Assembly: GCF_017355785.1 (NCBI RefSeq)
Contig: NZ_JAFEWE010000002.1
Location: forward strand, 422,618 to 486,617
Direction: 5' to 3'
Length of the DNA stretch: 64,000 nucleotides
DNA from: Desertivirga arenae
Lineage (GTDB): Bacteria > Bacteroidota > Bacteroidia > Sphingobacteriales > Sphingobacteriaceae
A program made the translations under genes and the position numbers. The notes beneath the pieces were generated by a model. It saw only the letters and a list, made by a program, of their open reading frames with translations, was not told where the DNA came from and made no database searches. Positions 43,353 through 53,078 of the stretch are shown in pieces; positions within the stretch are counted from its first letter, which is position 1, and each line of letters opens with the position of its first letter.

Positions 43353-45179
43353 TTAATCTTCGAGTTTATCCCACCAGGTTCTTTTCAAGATCGTTATCAC
43401 CACTACCAGGATGAGGATGGTAACGATCAAAGGCAATTGCATGGACAGTACGAGGTACATGGGGAGAATAGTTAAACAGCATTGTGCAATGATGCCCAGC
43501 ACTACATTGAACATATCGAGCTTAAAGCGTTTATTGGGCTGGAAGCTGGGATCATCAGCAATGACCAGTTGGTGAACTGGCTGCCAGAAGCCCCAGGGCC
43601 TAACGGTGCTGTAAAACTTTTTGAGCACAGCTTCCTCACTTGGCGGAGCGGTATATGTACCGGCGATACAGCCTCCTAAGGAGATCAGAAATAAGAGTGG
43701 CCAGACGTAAAGGGGAAGGATCCCTTCAAAAATGAAAGGGAAAACCAGGGCAGCCATGATCCCAGCCGCCATTCCCCAGAAGAATCCATTGGCGTTGAAC
43801 CTCCACCAGTACCACTTGAGCATATTGGATGCGATATACCCGCCGTAAAGCGCTCCTACTATCCATTGAAGGATACTATTGACGTCTTTTGCAAAAAATC
43901 CAAGTACCACCCCTACAAAAACGACCACTACCCCTACGATGTAATTAAGGCGGATTATCTTCTTTGTTGGAGCATTAGGATTGATATATTTCAGATAGAT
44001 ATCGTTTACTATATAAGCCTGAGCGGCGTTTAGCGTTCCTGAAAAAGTTCCCATAAAGGCTCCGAGCAAACCGGTTAGTACCAGGCCTAACACGCCCACC
44101 GGCAAGAAAGAATTGATTGCCGCAGGAAGGATCTTTTCAAAGTCTGTTCCTTCAGGAGTTCCTATATTCAGTTTATCATAATACAATAAAGCCAGTACGG
44201 TAAGCCCGATGATCATGGAATAACGAATGGGCAAGAGCACGATGGATACGAAGCCGGTCATCTTGGAGGCTTCTTTAGGACTTCTGGTGGATAACACCTT
44301 CTGCATATCATAGCTTGGAGGAGGCCCGGCTAAACTTGCGAACACCCCTTTGAAAAGCATCATCATAAAGAAGATCCCAAATAAGCCGAAGCCATCTTCC
44401 TGGATCTTCTTATTGGCATCAGGTACGATCCTTGACCAGTCGAGATCCAGTTTCCAGCCAAAGAAAGGATCGGCCCAGCCTGCAGGAACATTTAAAGTTT
44501 TTCCGTTGAGATGGGTACTGGCGATAATAGCTATGGCGATACAGCCAATGGTCATGATGATGTACTTTATAAAATCGCCAACTACGATACTATGCATCCC
44601 TCCAAGAATGGAGTAGAACATGGCAAAAAGGGTGAACACAATGCCATAGAAGTGAGCTACGTATTGAGCGGGAACATCAAAAGGGATATAAGCTTTCACC
44701 AGATCCCAGGGCACAAATATCTCGATGAACTTTCCCAATCCAACAAATCCGTAGGCAAGGAAGCCCAGGCAGCTTAGCAAAGCAAATGCTACCACAATAT
44801 TATGAGATGCTTTAACACCCCTGCCACTGACGCCAAACCGTGTTGCCAGCCATTCGGCACCGGTATCTGCATTAGAACGTCTTAACCATTTTGCCAGGAA
44901 CATCATATTAAACACCTGGTTGAAGACGGGCCATAACCAGGGTATCCAGATACTCTTCATTCCATATACAAAGCAAAGTGAGATCATCCACATGGTTCCG
45001 CTGATATCGAACATATCAGAGGCATCGCTGAGGCCAAGCATATACCAGGGAAGCTTCTTGCCTCCCATCAAATAACTCTCTTTATTCTGTTTGGCTTTGT
45101 TTTTATAGAACCACCCGATCATGACCATCATGACGAGGTAAAACAGAATAATAGCAATATCTATGACTTGTAACTTCAT
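43353..45179 (-). CDS. Sodium:solute symporter (SSS family)
   Basis: Inner-membrane transporter of 608 aa with about 13-14 hydrophobic segments; it begins [21 protein letters not shown]...[21 protein letters not shown], a typical SSS start. Longer than the usual ~500 aa, with a C-terminal extension of ~80 residues that includes further membrane spans. It is the first gene of a two-gene unit with GH130, so it probably imports mannosylglucose or related disaccharides. The divergent AraC gene and the shared motif at 45281 lie upstream. Confidence 0.88.
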   Translation of the reverse strand: MKLQVIDIAIILFYLVMMVMIGWFYKNKAKQNKESYLMGGKKLPWYMLGLSDASDMFDISGTMWMISLCFVYGMKSIWIPWLWPVFNQVFNMMFLAKWLRRSNADTGAEWLATRFGVSGRGVKASHNIVVAFALLSCLGFLAYGFVGLGKFIEIFVPWDLVKAYIPFDVPAQYVAHFYGIVFTLFAMFYSILGGMHSIVVGDFIKYIIMTIGCIAIAIIASTHLNGKTLNVPAGWADPFFGWKLDLDWSRIVPDANKKIQEDGFGLFGIFFMMMLFKGVFASLAGPPPSYDMQKVLSTRSPKEASKMTGFVSIVLLPIRYSMIIGLTVLALLYYDKLNIGTPEGTDFEKILPAAINSFLPVGVLGLVLTGLLGAFMGTFSGTLNAAQAYIVNDIYLKYINPNAPTKKIIRLNYIVGVVVVFVGVVLGFFAKDVNSILQWIVGALYGGYIASNMLKWYWWRFNANGFFWGMAAGIMAALVFPFIFEGILPLYVWPLLFLISLGGCIAGTYTAPPSEEAVLKKFYSTVRPWGFWQPVHQLVIADDPSFQPNKRFKLDMFNVVLGIIAQCCLTILPMYLVLSMQLPLIVTILILVVVITILKRTWWDKLED

Positions 45180-45280
45180 TTGCTTGGTTTGTAATTGATC
45201 TTTTCCTTTGTGAACTATTCTCGGCTATAAAATCCTCACCAGGTTTACAAGTGTAAAGGTCTGGAAAGAGTGGAATTGCT

Positions 45281-45313
45281 ACTAATACTTTTTTAGCCAA
45301 ACCCTATATAATT
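45281..45313. promoter_or_regulatory. Copy 1 of the conserved PUL motif (symporter / AraC intergenic)
   Basis: Block beginning ACTAATACTTTTTTAGCCAA, shared with 59589 and 62357. On the minus strand, a -7-like element TACACTTG lies 33 nt downstream of the GTATTA part of the block, before the symporter gene, so the block is placed as an activator site. It could also serve the AraC gene on the other side. Confidence 0.65.
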
Positions 45314-45400
45314 TCCCTCAAAATTTGTTCATAGAAACCATTTAAAATAAATTTATCCTATAAAATATAGTACTTAATTAACCTTTTATAAATCGCCTGC

Positions 45401-46276
45401 ATGAACAAGAGTATCATTAAAGAGATCACACCTCTGACCCCGAACGACTGCTTTACTATTTTTTCGAGGGTGAAGAAGGAGTTCAATTTCCCCCTGCATT
45501 TTCATGATGAGTATGAGCTGAACCTGATCCTGAACGCAAAAGGAGCCAAAAGGATCATCGGAGGACATATTGATGTGATAAGTGATTATGAACTGGTACT
45601 GGTAGGACCTAATATACCGCATGCCTGGTTCACCCATGAATGTACTACTGAAATTACCGAGATCACCATTCAATGGCATAAGGACTTATTTGATGATAAA
45701 TTTTTATCCAGAAACCAGCTGAGTTTTATAAAGAAATTGCTTGAAATGAGTGCAAGAGGAGTAAGTTTTCCGCAGGAGGCTATTCAATTGGTACTGCCAC
45801 GTTTACAGCAATTGAGTCAGCGCAGCGGTTTTGATTCGGTACTCGACCTGATCAGTTTATTACACGACCTTTCTACTTCCCGGAATATTATAGCTCTTTC
45901 TGATACCTCTTTCCTGAATAGTCAGAGTTATAATTATAACAGCAGGCGCCTGGACAAGGCCTTTCAGTATATGAATGAGAACTACCAGAAGGAGATCTCC
46001 CTTATTGATATAGCTAAATTGGTGAATATGACTGAGGAATCCTTCAGCCGGTTTATCAAAAAAAGAACAGGAAATACCTTTATCAGCAGTTTGAACGAAA
46101 TAAGACTGGGACACGCTTCAAGAATGCTGATCGATACTACCCATTCCATCACCGAGATCTGCTACCTCTGCGGGTTCAATAACATTTCTAACTTCAACAG
46201 GCTTTTCAAGAAAAAGAAAGGATGTACACCGAAGGAATTCAGAGAGAACTTTTCCGGTGTACGGGTATTTGTTTAA
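45401..46276 (+). CDS. AraC-family transcriptional regulator
   Basis: Protein of 291 aa. N-terminal cupin-like sugar-sensing domain (FNFPLHFHDEYELNLIL...LVGPNIPHAWF), C-terminal double helix-turn-helix (ISLIDIAKLVNMTEESFSRFIKKRTG; ITEICYLCGFNNISNFNRLFKKKKGCTPKEFR). It is divergent from the symporter-GH130 unit and is the only regulator gene seen in the PUL region, so it is the best candidate to bind the motif shared by three promoters. Confidence 0.93.
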   Translation: MNKSIIKEITPLTPNDCFTIFSRVKKEFNFPLHFHDEYELNLILNAKGAKRIIGGHIDVISDYELVLVGPNIPHAWFTHECTTEITEITIQWHKDLFDDKFLSRNQLSFIKKLLEMSARGVSFPQEAIQLVLPRLQQLSQRSGFDSVLDLISLLHDLSTSRNIIALSDTSFLNSQSYNYNSRRLDKAFQYMNENYQKEISLIDIAKLVNMTEESFSRFIKKRTGNTFISSLNEIRLGHASRMLIDTTHSITEICYLCGFNNISNFNRLFKKKKGCTPKEFRENFSGVRVFV

Positions 46277-46279
46277 CCA

Positions 46280-48976
46280 TTACAATTCAATGGTCAGCCT
46301 ATAATTTCCGGCGGTCAGGTCGGCCTTTTGCATGCCTTCCTTTTCTTTGTTGAAAATGGCTTTATTTTTTGTGGCTTTAGCCTGATCTGCTTTTATGTTT
46401 TTAGCTTTCAGCAATACCGTCGCTCTACTATTGGCAGGAATAGTCAGGTTGTAAATTACATGATTACCGCTTCTTTTCCAGCTGGAGGATATTGTACCAT
46501 AAGGGCCTTTATGATTTGCTTCGAAGGCATTTAAGCCGGCAACAAAATTGGGTTTGATGATGGTGTTCTTGAAACCAGGAGCAGAAGGATCGGGATAGAT
46601 CCCTCCCAGGGCCTTATAATACCAGGCACCGATCTCGCCAAACATGATATGATTTAAGGAAATATCAGAGCTGCCTTCAATCTTCCAGTTTTCGTACAAA
46701 GTTGTAGCTCCGTTTTTAATCCACCATCCCCATGAAGGATAAGTTTCCCGGGAGGCAAGTTTGTAGGCCTGGTCTGCATATCCATTTTCGCTTAATGCAT
46801 TTAGAATAGTTTTAGACCCCAGCAGCCCCACATCCATCGTCCCTGTTGCTTCAACCTTCTGGGCCAGGTTCTTTGCAACCAGAGGCTTTAGCTCGTCCGG
46901 AACTATGCCCCAGAAAAGCGCCGCGCTTAGTTCTGTTTGCATACCACTGGCATATACTCCTGTTTGAGGGTTCAGGAATTTGGCATTGATAGCCTTCCTG
47001 ATCTTTTCTGCCAAAGCTGAGTATTTCTGGTGATCTTCTTGTTTTCCTAAAACCTTCGCCGCCCTGGCTAAAATAGAGGCATCGACATAGTAGTATATGG
47101 AGGAAGTGAGCTCTTTGTTGGATTCTGATTTGATGGGGATCCAGTCGCCCAAACCCCAGTCGGTAAGGCCGGAAGGACTTTTGCTATCAATGTAATTGAC
47201 ATATTTCTTGATGTTCTCGTAGTTCTTCTCCAGGATCTGATCATCGCCATAAAACAGGTAAACGTTCCAGGGAATGATGGCAATCGTACTGGTCCAGTCG
47301 GGCCCGTTTGCCCAGTCGTAGCCCCACATACCGGTAGGAATTATTGCCGGAAGCACACCATTAGGCTGCTGCTCGTCGCGATGGTCGGCCAGCCATTTCT
47401 CATAGATGGTTATGCCATCAAAGTTGTACAGGCCAGTTTCGACAGCAATATGTGCATCCCCTGTCCAGCCATTCTTTTCCCGTTGCGGACAATCTGTGGG
47501 ATAGCCGAAGAGATTCGATAAATAGGAGTTGTTGGTAGCCTGCCAGATCTTATTTAAGAGCTCACTAGATGAGGTGACAGATCCCAGCGGGGGAACATCG
47601 CTATGCATAAAGTAAGCGGTAAGGCGCTCTTTTGTGAGCTCTACAGGTTTGTCACTTACAACTTCTACATACTGGAATCCCTTGTAATTGAACCTGGCTC
47701 TGAAGCTTTCTTCTCCCTTACCCGAAAGAATGAAAATGTCGGTTTGAAAAGGGTCTTTATCATCCGTAGGCCGGTAGTGATAGTCAATATTTGACAGATC
47801 CACATGTCCATCTTTCTTCAAACGCTCTCCATGGATAAGTCTCAACGTTGTTCCCTCTGCTCCCTTAAGTCTGATCTGACTTACCCCGGAAAAATTGCGT
47901 CCCAGGTCGAACACATAATTGGTAGGGCTTAGCTTTCTGATGCTTGCCGCTTTTATTTCCTGAAGATCACGTATAGGACGAAGTTGCTGAGAAACAATAT
48001 TAGTTGAAGGTGCAGAGGTATAGATAACGTTCTTCCATTTAGAATCGTCGAAGCCGGCTTTATTCCAATCCGGGTTCTCCAACCGGGCGTCATAATGCTC
48101 TGCAGTATAGATGCTGTTAAAGATTAAGGGACCGAAAGAAGTTTTCCAGGAATTGTCTGAGGTAATGGTTTCGATGGTACCATCTTCAAAAGTTATCCTA
48201 AGGTCCATACAGAACTTTGGACGGGCACGCCATGGTGCCTGGTCAAAGAACCAAACGGCGGTTGACTGGTGATTATACCATCCATTACCCAAAAGGACTC
48301 CTATTGCGTTTTGGCCGCTTTTCAACAAAGAAGTAACATCATGAGTAAGATATAGGGTGCGACGATCGTAACGGGTATACATGGGGTCAAGCCGATGATT
48401 ACCTACCCTTTGTCCATTGAGGTATAACTCGTAAAGTCCTGCCGCAGCAATGTAAGCTTTGGCCGATTTGATCTTTTTAGGGCTGTTAAAGCTTTTGCGG
48501 AAGTAAGGGGCTTGCTTGATATTGATATCATTGGCATCTGTGATCCATGATCCTTGCCAGTTAGAACTCATTAAGCCTGTTTCGAAAGAAGCAATGCTTT
48601 GATCAGAAGCGCGGTTCTTATCATCCCAAACCTTTACCGCCCAAAAATAACGGGTAAAAGGCTTGAGTGAATCCTTAGGAACCAGAACTTTCATTTTATC
48701 AGATTCGATCGTTCCGGATTCCCAGACATCTCCCCGTCCAGATACTACCGCGTTGGAGTCGGTACCGACGATGACCCGGTAAGATCTCTGAGCGCTAACG
48801 TCGGGGCAACCCGCAAGGTTCCAGGTTAAGCGGGGTGAATTTGCATCAATGCCCAGAGGGTTTTCGAGATGTTCACACTGAAGGTTTCCGGGCTTACATT
48901 GCCCCAGGGTAGGCGTATACGCTACAAGCACAGCTATAACCGCTGTGCCTGTAGCTTTCAATAAAGATCCTTTCAA
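46280..48976 (-). CDS. GH78 alpha-L-rhamnosidase
   Basis: Exported glycosidase of 898 aa, signal peptide ending PTLGQ. Domains in order: N-terminal beta-sandwich (CEHLENPLGIDANSPRLTW; SYRVIVGTD), rhamnosidase N domain (AKAYIAAAGLYELYLNGQRVG), and the (alpha/alpha)6 catalytic domain with GYPTDCPQREKNGWTGDAHI, which carries the family catalytic acid region, then a C-terminal beta domain (MFGEIGAWYYKALGGI...FEANHKGPYGTISSSW). Releases terminal alpha-L-rhamnose. Starts 11 nt after the esterase gene; its 3' end lies 3 nt from the end of the convergent AraC gene. Confidence 0.93.
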   Translation of the reverse strand: MKGSLLKATGTAVIAVLVAYTPTLGQCKPGNLQCEHLENPLGIDANSPRLTWNLAGCPDVSAQRSYRVIVGTDSNAVVSGRGDVWESGTIESDKMKVLVPKDSLKPFTRYFWAVKVWDDKNRASDQSIASFETGLMSSNWQGSWITDANDINIKQAPYFRKSFNSPKKIKSAKAYIAAAGLYELYLNGQRVGNHRLDPMYTRYDRRTLYLTHDVTSLLKSGQNAIGVLLGNGWYNHQSTAVWFFDQAPWRARPKFCMDLRITFEDGTIETITSDNSWKTSFGPLIFNSIYTAEHYDARLENPDWNKAGFDDSKWKNVIYTSAPSTNIVSQQLRPIRDLQEIKAASIRKLSPTNYVFDLGRNFSGVSQIRLKGAEGTTLRLIHGERLKKDGHVDLSNIDYHYRPTDDKDPFQTDIFILSGKGEESFRARFNYKGFQYVEVVSDKPVELTKERLTAYFMHSDVPPLGSVTSSSELLNKIWQATNNSYLSNLFGYPTDCPQREKNGWTGDAHIAVETGLYNFDGITIYEKWLADHRDEQQPNGVLPAIIPTGMWGYDWANGPDWTSTIAIIPWNVYLFYGDDQILEKNYENIKKYVNYIDSKSPSGLTDWGLGDWIPIKSESNKELTSSIYYYVDASILARAAKVLGKQEDHQKYSALAEKIRKAINAKFLNPQTGVYASGMQTELSAALFWGIVPDELKPLVAKNLAQKVEATGTMDVGLLGSKTILNALSENGYADQAYKLASRETYPSWGWWIKNGATTLYENWKIEGSSDISLNHIMFGEIGAWYYKALGGIYPDPSAPGFKNTIIKPNFVAGLNAFEANHKGPYGTISSSWKRSGNHVIYNLTIPANSRATVLLKAKNIKADQAKATKNKAIFNKEKEGMQKADLTAGNYRLTIEL

Positions 48977-48987
48977 TTGTTCCTGAC

Positions 48988-51030
48988 TTATCTAAGTGTA
49001 TACTTTACGTTTTCTGTAATAGGTTTCCAGTTGTCTGTCCGGAATGGAACCGCAGGGAAACCCTCCTTGTTATAAAGGTTTGCATCACCTGCATCATCCG
49101 CCCATGCATACCTTACTGCTACCGGACTTGCCACATTTTCGCTGCTAAGCACTACTGTGTTGCCTTCTACAAAAGCTTTGGCGTAGTGAAATTTCTTATC
49201 GGCACCTGCCACCTCAAAACCTCTCAGATATCCGTATTTATCTTTCGCCATTAAACCAGATCCAGTTTCCTTAAAGCTAAGCATGGCCATATTGCCTGCG
49301 ACCTGCAGTTTGTCAAACACCGGCCCTTGAAAAGCATTTCCTTTCTTATATGATTGGTTTAAAGCAACAGCGGCCAGGCGTTTGCCTACATCCTGCTTGT
49401 TCTTCGGATGAATGTCGTTAGTTTCTCCGATATCAACAGTAACCGCCATGCCTGTATTAGGAAGCCTTAAGGTTTGAGTTTGAGCCTCCCGTAATTCTGC
49501 CCATGAGCTACCATGATTACTGTCGCCACTGGAAGCGATCCAGCTGGATAACTGCACAAAATAGAAGGGGAAATTACCCTGTTTCCAGTTGTTCCGCCAG
49601 TCGTTGATCATCAGAGGAAAAGCGTCCCTGTACTGGACTGCGCGACCTGCGTTGTTTTCGCCCTGGTACCAGATGGCGCCTTTTATTGCATAGGGAATCA
49701 AAGGATTGATCATGCCGTTGTAAAGCAGAGTTGGAAAACTGTTAGGATCGCTCATGCTGCTTGTATTGGATACTGCCAGGAGGGATTCCAATTGAAATTT
49801 CCATTGACCTTCTAAGGGGATCAGTTCTTCATCTACTTTTATATTCACATCGTTGACACTTCCATAAATACCACCGCCGCCACCGGTATCTTCTACCCTT
49901 ACCGATATAACGTTCTTACCTGCTTTTAGCAGTCCCGCTGGTACACTGTATACCCGGTTGGTATTATACCCATTCTTAACAGCACCCACCCTGGTTCCAT
50001 TAACATAAGTTTCGTCAGAATCGTCGATCATAGCGAGGTGAAGTTCGGCCGGCTTTCCTGCATTTTCTGCCTTTAGATTAAAAGAGGTACGCAACCAGGC
50101 GATACCGTCGAGGTTTTCTACGGATTGCTCCCAAAAACCGGGCACCTTCACTTCAGGCCATTTGCTATCATTGTAGTCCGCCTGGCGAAAAACTGCAGCA
50201 GCGGCTGAGTCTTTAGGAAGTGCGCCCTGCAGTTCGATGATCTTTTTGTTCAACTGGTTCTTACGTTCTTTGATCACATATTCGAGGTTGGCAGAGGCCG
50301 GCATGGTTTTCATCATGGCCTTGAAAATATCACTGTTCTGCAAGGCGGGGCGACTAATCCAGGTTTCGATGTCTGTACCTCCCCAGGAAGAGTTGATCAG
50401 ACCGATCGGCACCTGCAGTTCCTTATAAAGCTCCCGGGCAAAAAAATAGCCTACCGCTGTAAAATCTCCGACTGTTTTTGCTGAAGCAGCAACCCATGAA
50501 CCTCCACGTACATCGTCGAGGGGGTCTTTGGCTGTGGTATTAGGAACTTTGAAATGACGAATAAGCGGATTCTTTGCCTCCCGCATCTCTTTTTCTGCAT
50601 CTTTACTGCCTCTTACCGACCATTCCATGTTAGACTGGCCAGAACATAACCAAACCTCTCCTACTAATACATCGTTCAGCGCGATGGCATTCTTTCCTTT
50701 GACATTTAATGTGAATGGCCCGCCTGCCGTTTCCGGAGAAAGTTCAACTTTCCATTTTCCTGCATTATCAGCTTTAACTGTTGCAGACTGGCCCCTAAAT
50801 GTAACTGTAACCTTTTCGCCTTTATCAGCCCAGCCCCAAACTGGTATCTTCTGATTCCTTTGCAGGACCATCCCGTCTCCAAAGATCTTCGGCAAACGGA
50901 CATTGGCATCTGCATAAAGAACGTTTAACAGAAGTGCGGATAAAAGAAGTGCTCCTTTCCTGAATGGCCTGTGGAGGGATGGCCTTTGTTGTTGTTTTAA
51001 GCTGGCCGGATAGATGAATGCTCTGTTCAT
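48988..51030 (-). CDS. Sialate O-acetylesterase-type SGNH carbohydrate esterase
   Basis: Exported protein of 680 aa. The family motif VGEVWLCSGQSNMEWSV gives the nucleophile Ser, and NDIHPKNKQDVGKRLA has the catalytic Asp/His. A GH2-like sugar-binding domain is inserted between (EQSVENLDGIAWLRTSF...AELHLAMIDDSDETYVNG). Such CE enzymes remove acetyl groups from many glycans, not only sialic acid. The signal-like segment (LLLSALLLNVLYADA) starts near residue 28, so the true start could be later than the one given. It forms an operon with GH78. Confidence 0.88.
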   Translation of the reverse strand: MNRAFIYPASLKQQQRPSLHRPFRKGALLLSALLLNVLYADANVRLPKIFGDGMVLQRNQKIPVWGWADKGEKVTVTFRGQSATVKADNAGKWKVELSPETAGGPFTLNVKGKNAIALNDVLVGEVWLCSGQSNMEWSVRGSKDAEKEMREAKNPLIRHFKVPNTTAKDPLDDVRGGSWVAASAKTVGDFTAVGYFFARELYKELQVPIGLINSSWGGTDIETWISRPALQNSDIFKAMMKTMPASANLEYVIKERKNQLNKKIIELQGALPKDSAAAAVFRQADYNDSKWPEVKVPGFWEQSVENLDGIAWLRTSFNLKAENAGKPAELHLAMIDDSDETYVNGTRVGAVKNGYNTNRVYSVPAGLLKAGKNVISVRVEDTGGGGGIYGSVNDVNIKVDEELIPLEGQWKFQLESLLAVSNTSSMSDPNSFPTLLYNGMINPLIPYAIKGAIWYQGENNAGRAVQYRDAFPLMINDWRNNWKQGNFPFYFVQLSSWIASSGDSNHGSSWAELREAQTQTLRLPNTGMAVTVDIGETNDIHPKNKQDVGKRLAAVALNQSYKKGNAFQGPVFDKLQVAGNMAMLSFKETGSGLMAKDKYGYLRGFEVAGADKKFHYAKAFVEGNTVVLSSENVASPVAVRYAWADDAGDANLYNKEGFPAVPFRTDNWKPITENVKYTLR

Positions 51031-51126
51031 ACTATAAGTTCTTTTTTTGTAGGTGTGTTTTTTGGTAGTTTATAACCTGGTAATTGTTTTACAATATACG
51101 TGATGATTTAATAATTATAATAATAC

Positions 51127-51157
51127 AAAAAGGGAGCTACTGGCTCGAAGTAGCTTA
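51127..51157 (-). terminator. Terminator of the susC-to-GH5 operon
   Basis: On the minus strand, a hairpin with GCTACT / AGTAGC and flanking AAGGGA / TCCCTT stems ends in CCCTTTTTG. It lies ~40 nt after the GH5 stop codon and separates this operon from the esterase-GH78 unit. Confidence 0.72.
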
Positions 51158-51196
51158 TCCCTTTTGGTTTTACCGGTAGATATGATAGAAATCTTA

Positions 51197-52294
51197 TTAT
51201 TTACAGTTTATAGGATTTGTAAAGAGATATTTCATAAGTGTACTCATTTGCGGTCTATCCTGACCATTAGCGGGTTGCACTGCAAGTGGATAGTTACCCC
51301 ATCTAGGGCCCGCCGACCAATAAGTTCCATTTACGCAATTGTCGCTTAAGTATTTTAACATGCGATCAAGCACAACGTTCCAACGTGGGTCGTTATCAGG
51401 AACACCGTACTCCCCAACAAATCCCCGAAGTTTGTTGGTTTTAAGCCAGTCCACAAAAGGAGTTACGCGTTCTACACCGATATTTTCGGTAGCAGCTTCA
51501 GTATCATAAGAGCCTTTATAACTGCCCCCGGCATCCTTGTCAAAATAGGTATGGGCCTGGAAGATCAGATTATTCCCCGGATCAATTAAATCCTTAAGGT
51601 TATCACTAACCTGCTTCCATTTGGATGCTGAACTAAAGGCATCGCCGCTTACGACAATAGTAGTCTTCTGATCAATCGTTCTTATCTTATTAATTGTTTT
51701 TTGAGCAATATTGAACCATGTTGCCTTGGTTAGTGCATAGGGTTCATTCATCATATCATATCCCCAAATATTGTTATAGCCTTTGAATTCATTAGCAAGT
51801 CTGTACCACACGTCTCCCAGCGCTTCTACCGGCAAGCTGGCATCGCCAATTTCAACAAAAACGGTATCAGAATTATTACTAGTCATTTTCCGGCGGCAGA
51901 AATTATGCATATCAAGCAGGATGAGCATTTGTTTTGATTGTGCAGCCTCTACAAATGTTTTCATCCGCGACAGCTCCTCTGAATTAAGGGGACCAAAGGT
52001 TGTAGGCTGAATCCGTTCCCAACGAAAGGGGAAGCGAATAAGCTTGAATCCTTTAGCCTTGAAATAGTCAAGATCAGCAGCCGTTGGATATCCGTAATGC
52101 GTGCCCAGAGTACCGGGTATAGTGCCAAATTCTGCTCCTGAAAGATTAACGCCGAAGGGCTGGGAGGGCTTAGAATAAGTGTTTGCAGGAGGCGGATCAA
52201 CAGGTTCTGTTTTTTCTTCAACAGGTGCACCTTTTTTTCCACATGACAATAGTATTCCAATAGCTATTATTAATAGCCATAATTCCTTTCTCAT
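51197..52294 (-). CDS. GH5-family endoglycanase lipoprotein (cellulase-like)
   Basis: Protein of 365 aa with a lipoprotein signal (GILLSCGKK), so probably on the surface. GH5 TIM barrel: FGVNLSGAEFGTIPG, KLIRFPFRWERIQP, acid/base Glu in GYDMMNEPYA, HTYFDKD, and nucleophile Glu in FVGEYGVPDNDPRW, then GTYWSAGPRWG...LAVQPANGQDRPQM. Closest in pattern to the GH5 endo-beta-1,4-glucanases of the Ralstonia Egl type, but beta-mannan activity is possible. Last gene of the susC operon, with a paralogue at 61240. Confidence 0.88.
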   Translation of the reverse strand: MRKELWLLIIAIGILLSCGKKGAPVEEKTEPVDPPPANTYSKPSQPFGVNLSGAEFGTIPGTLGTHYGYPTAADLDYFKAKGFKLIRFPFRWERIQPTTFGPLNSEELSRMKTFVEAAQSKQMLILLDMHNFCRRKMTSNNSDTVFVEIGDASLPVEALGDVWYRLANEFKGYNNIWGYDMMNEPYALTKATWFNIAQKTINKIRTIDQKTTIVVSGDAFSSASKWKQVSDNLKDLIDPGNNLIFQAHTYFDKDAGGSYKGSYDTEAATENIGVERVTPFVDWLKTNKLRGFVGEYGVPDNDPRWNVVLDRMLKYLSDNCVNGTYWSAGPRWGNYPLAVQPANGQDRPQMSTLMKYLFTNPINCK

Positions 52295-52309
52295 AAATAC
52301 TTGGGTTAA

Positions 52310-52340
52310 GGGACTAGCAGCACTACTAGTCCCGTTTTTT
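52310..52340 (-). repeat. Intercistronic hairpin between the SGNH esterase and GH5
   Basis: Perfect 8-bp inverted repeat GGGACTAG / CTAGTCCC with an 8-nt loop. The T tract (GTTTTTT) is on the plus strand only, so in the operon's own RNA it is a hairpin rather than a terminator. Confidence 0.65.
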
Positions 52341-52347
52341 ACTAATT

Positions 52348-53031
52348 CTACTTCTTTAAATGAGGTTTAAGTACTTCTGCCCAAATTGCATAACCTTTTT
52401 CATTCAGATGAACGCCATCTTCTACATAAATTCCGGGAATTGGATTTCCAGCTGGATCCATTGTGGCTGAAAAAATATCGGCATAGTCCAATTTCTTCTG
52501 CTCTGAAATAAACTTTTTTATAAGATCATTTGCTTGCCGAACTATTGGAATTGAAGCAGCTCTTCCTGGGCATCCCTTGATAGAAAGATACGTTATTTGC
52601 ACTTTCGGTTCATCTTTCCGGATCAGGTTTATCAAGGATTTAACACGCTCTAAAACCAGCTCAGCTGTTGCTCCAGCTGCAATATCATTATCCCCGGCAT
52701 AGATCACGATCTGCTTAAGCTTCTTTGGATATTTTACCACCTCAAAGTATTGCTTTACATCAAGCAATTGCGAGCCACCAAAACCTCTGTTCACTATCAT
52801 GTATCCCGGAAACATTTGCTGAACGTTATGCCAGTTAGTGAAAGAGGAACTACCGACCATTAAAATTGACCGTTTAGGCAGCGGATTAATACTATCCTGT
52901 TTTTTAAAATCCTGAATGGTATTCCAGTAATAAGATTTGTTTTCCTGTGCTTGCGCCGGCAACGTAAAGCTGGAAAGCCAAATCAAAAAAGTGATAGCGA
53001 GAGATAAGCTAAACTTCAGTCCTGAATTCAT
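52348..53031 (-). CDS. SGNH/GDSL-type esterase
   Basis: Exported protein of 227 aa, signal peptide ending PAQAQ. The four SGNH blocks are present: Ser in LMVGSSSFTNW, Gly in NRGFGGS, Asn in YAGDNDIAAG, and Asp/His in EDGVHLNEKGY. Likely removes acetyl or other acyl groups from the target glycan outside the inner membrane. Fourth gene of the susC operon, with 47 and 53 nt gaps that both carry hairpins. Confidence 0.87.
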   Translation of the reverse strand: MNSGLKFSLSLAITFLIWLSSFTLPAQAQENKSYYWNTIQDFKKQDSINPLPKRSILMVGSSSFTNWHNVQQMFPGYMIVNRGFGGSQLLDVKQYFEVVKYPKKLKQIVIYAGDNDIAAGATAELVLERVKSLINLIRKDEPKVQITYLSIKGCPGRAASIPIVRQANDLIKKFISEQKKLDYADIFSATMDPAGNPIPGIYVEDGVHLNEKGYAIWAEVLKPHLKK

Positions 53032-53048
53032 ACTTTAATTTTACCAGG

Positions 53049-53065
53049 GGGGCATAGCCCCCCTA
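53049..53065 (-). repeat. Intercistronic GC hairpin between the glycan-binding protein and the esterase
   Basis: A 7-bp all-GC stem GGGGGGC / GCCCCCC with a 3-nt loop. No T tract. It may protect the upstream susCD-SGBP part of the message from 3' decay. Confidence 0.6.
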
Positions 53066-53078
53066 TAGACTTTCGCAG

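Noticed and set aside
40103-45179. Sulfated-glycan utilisation locus based on the FGE-like gene
   Set aside because: No sulfatase gene is present nearby, and the FGE-like gene is separated from the GH130 unit by an unrelated gene and a hairpin.
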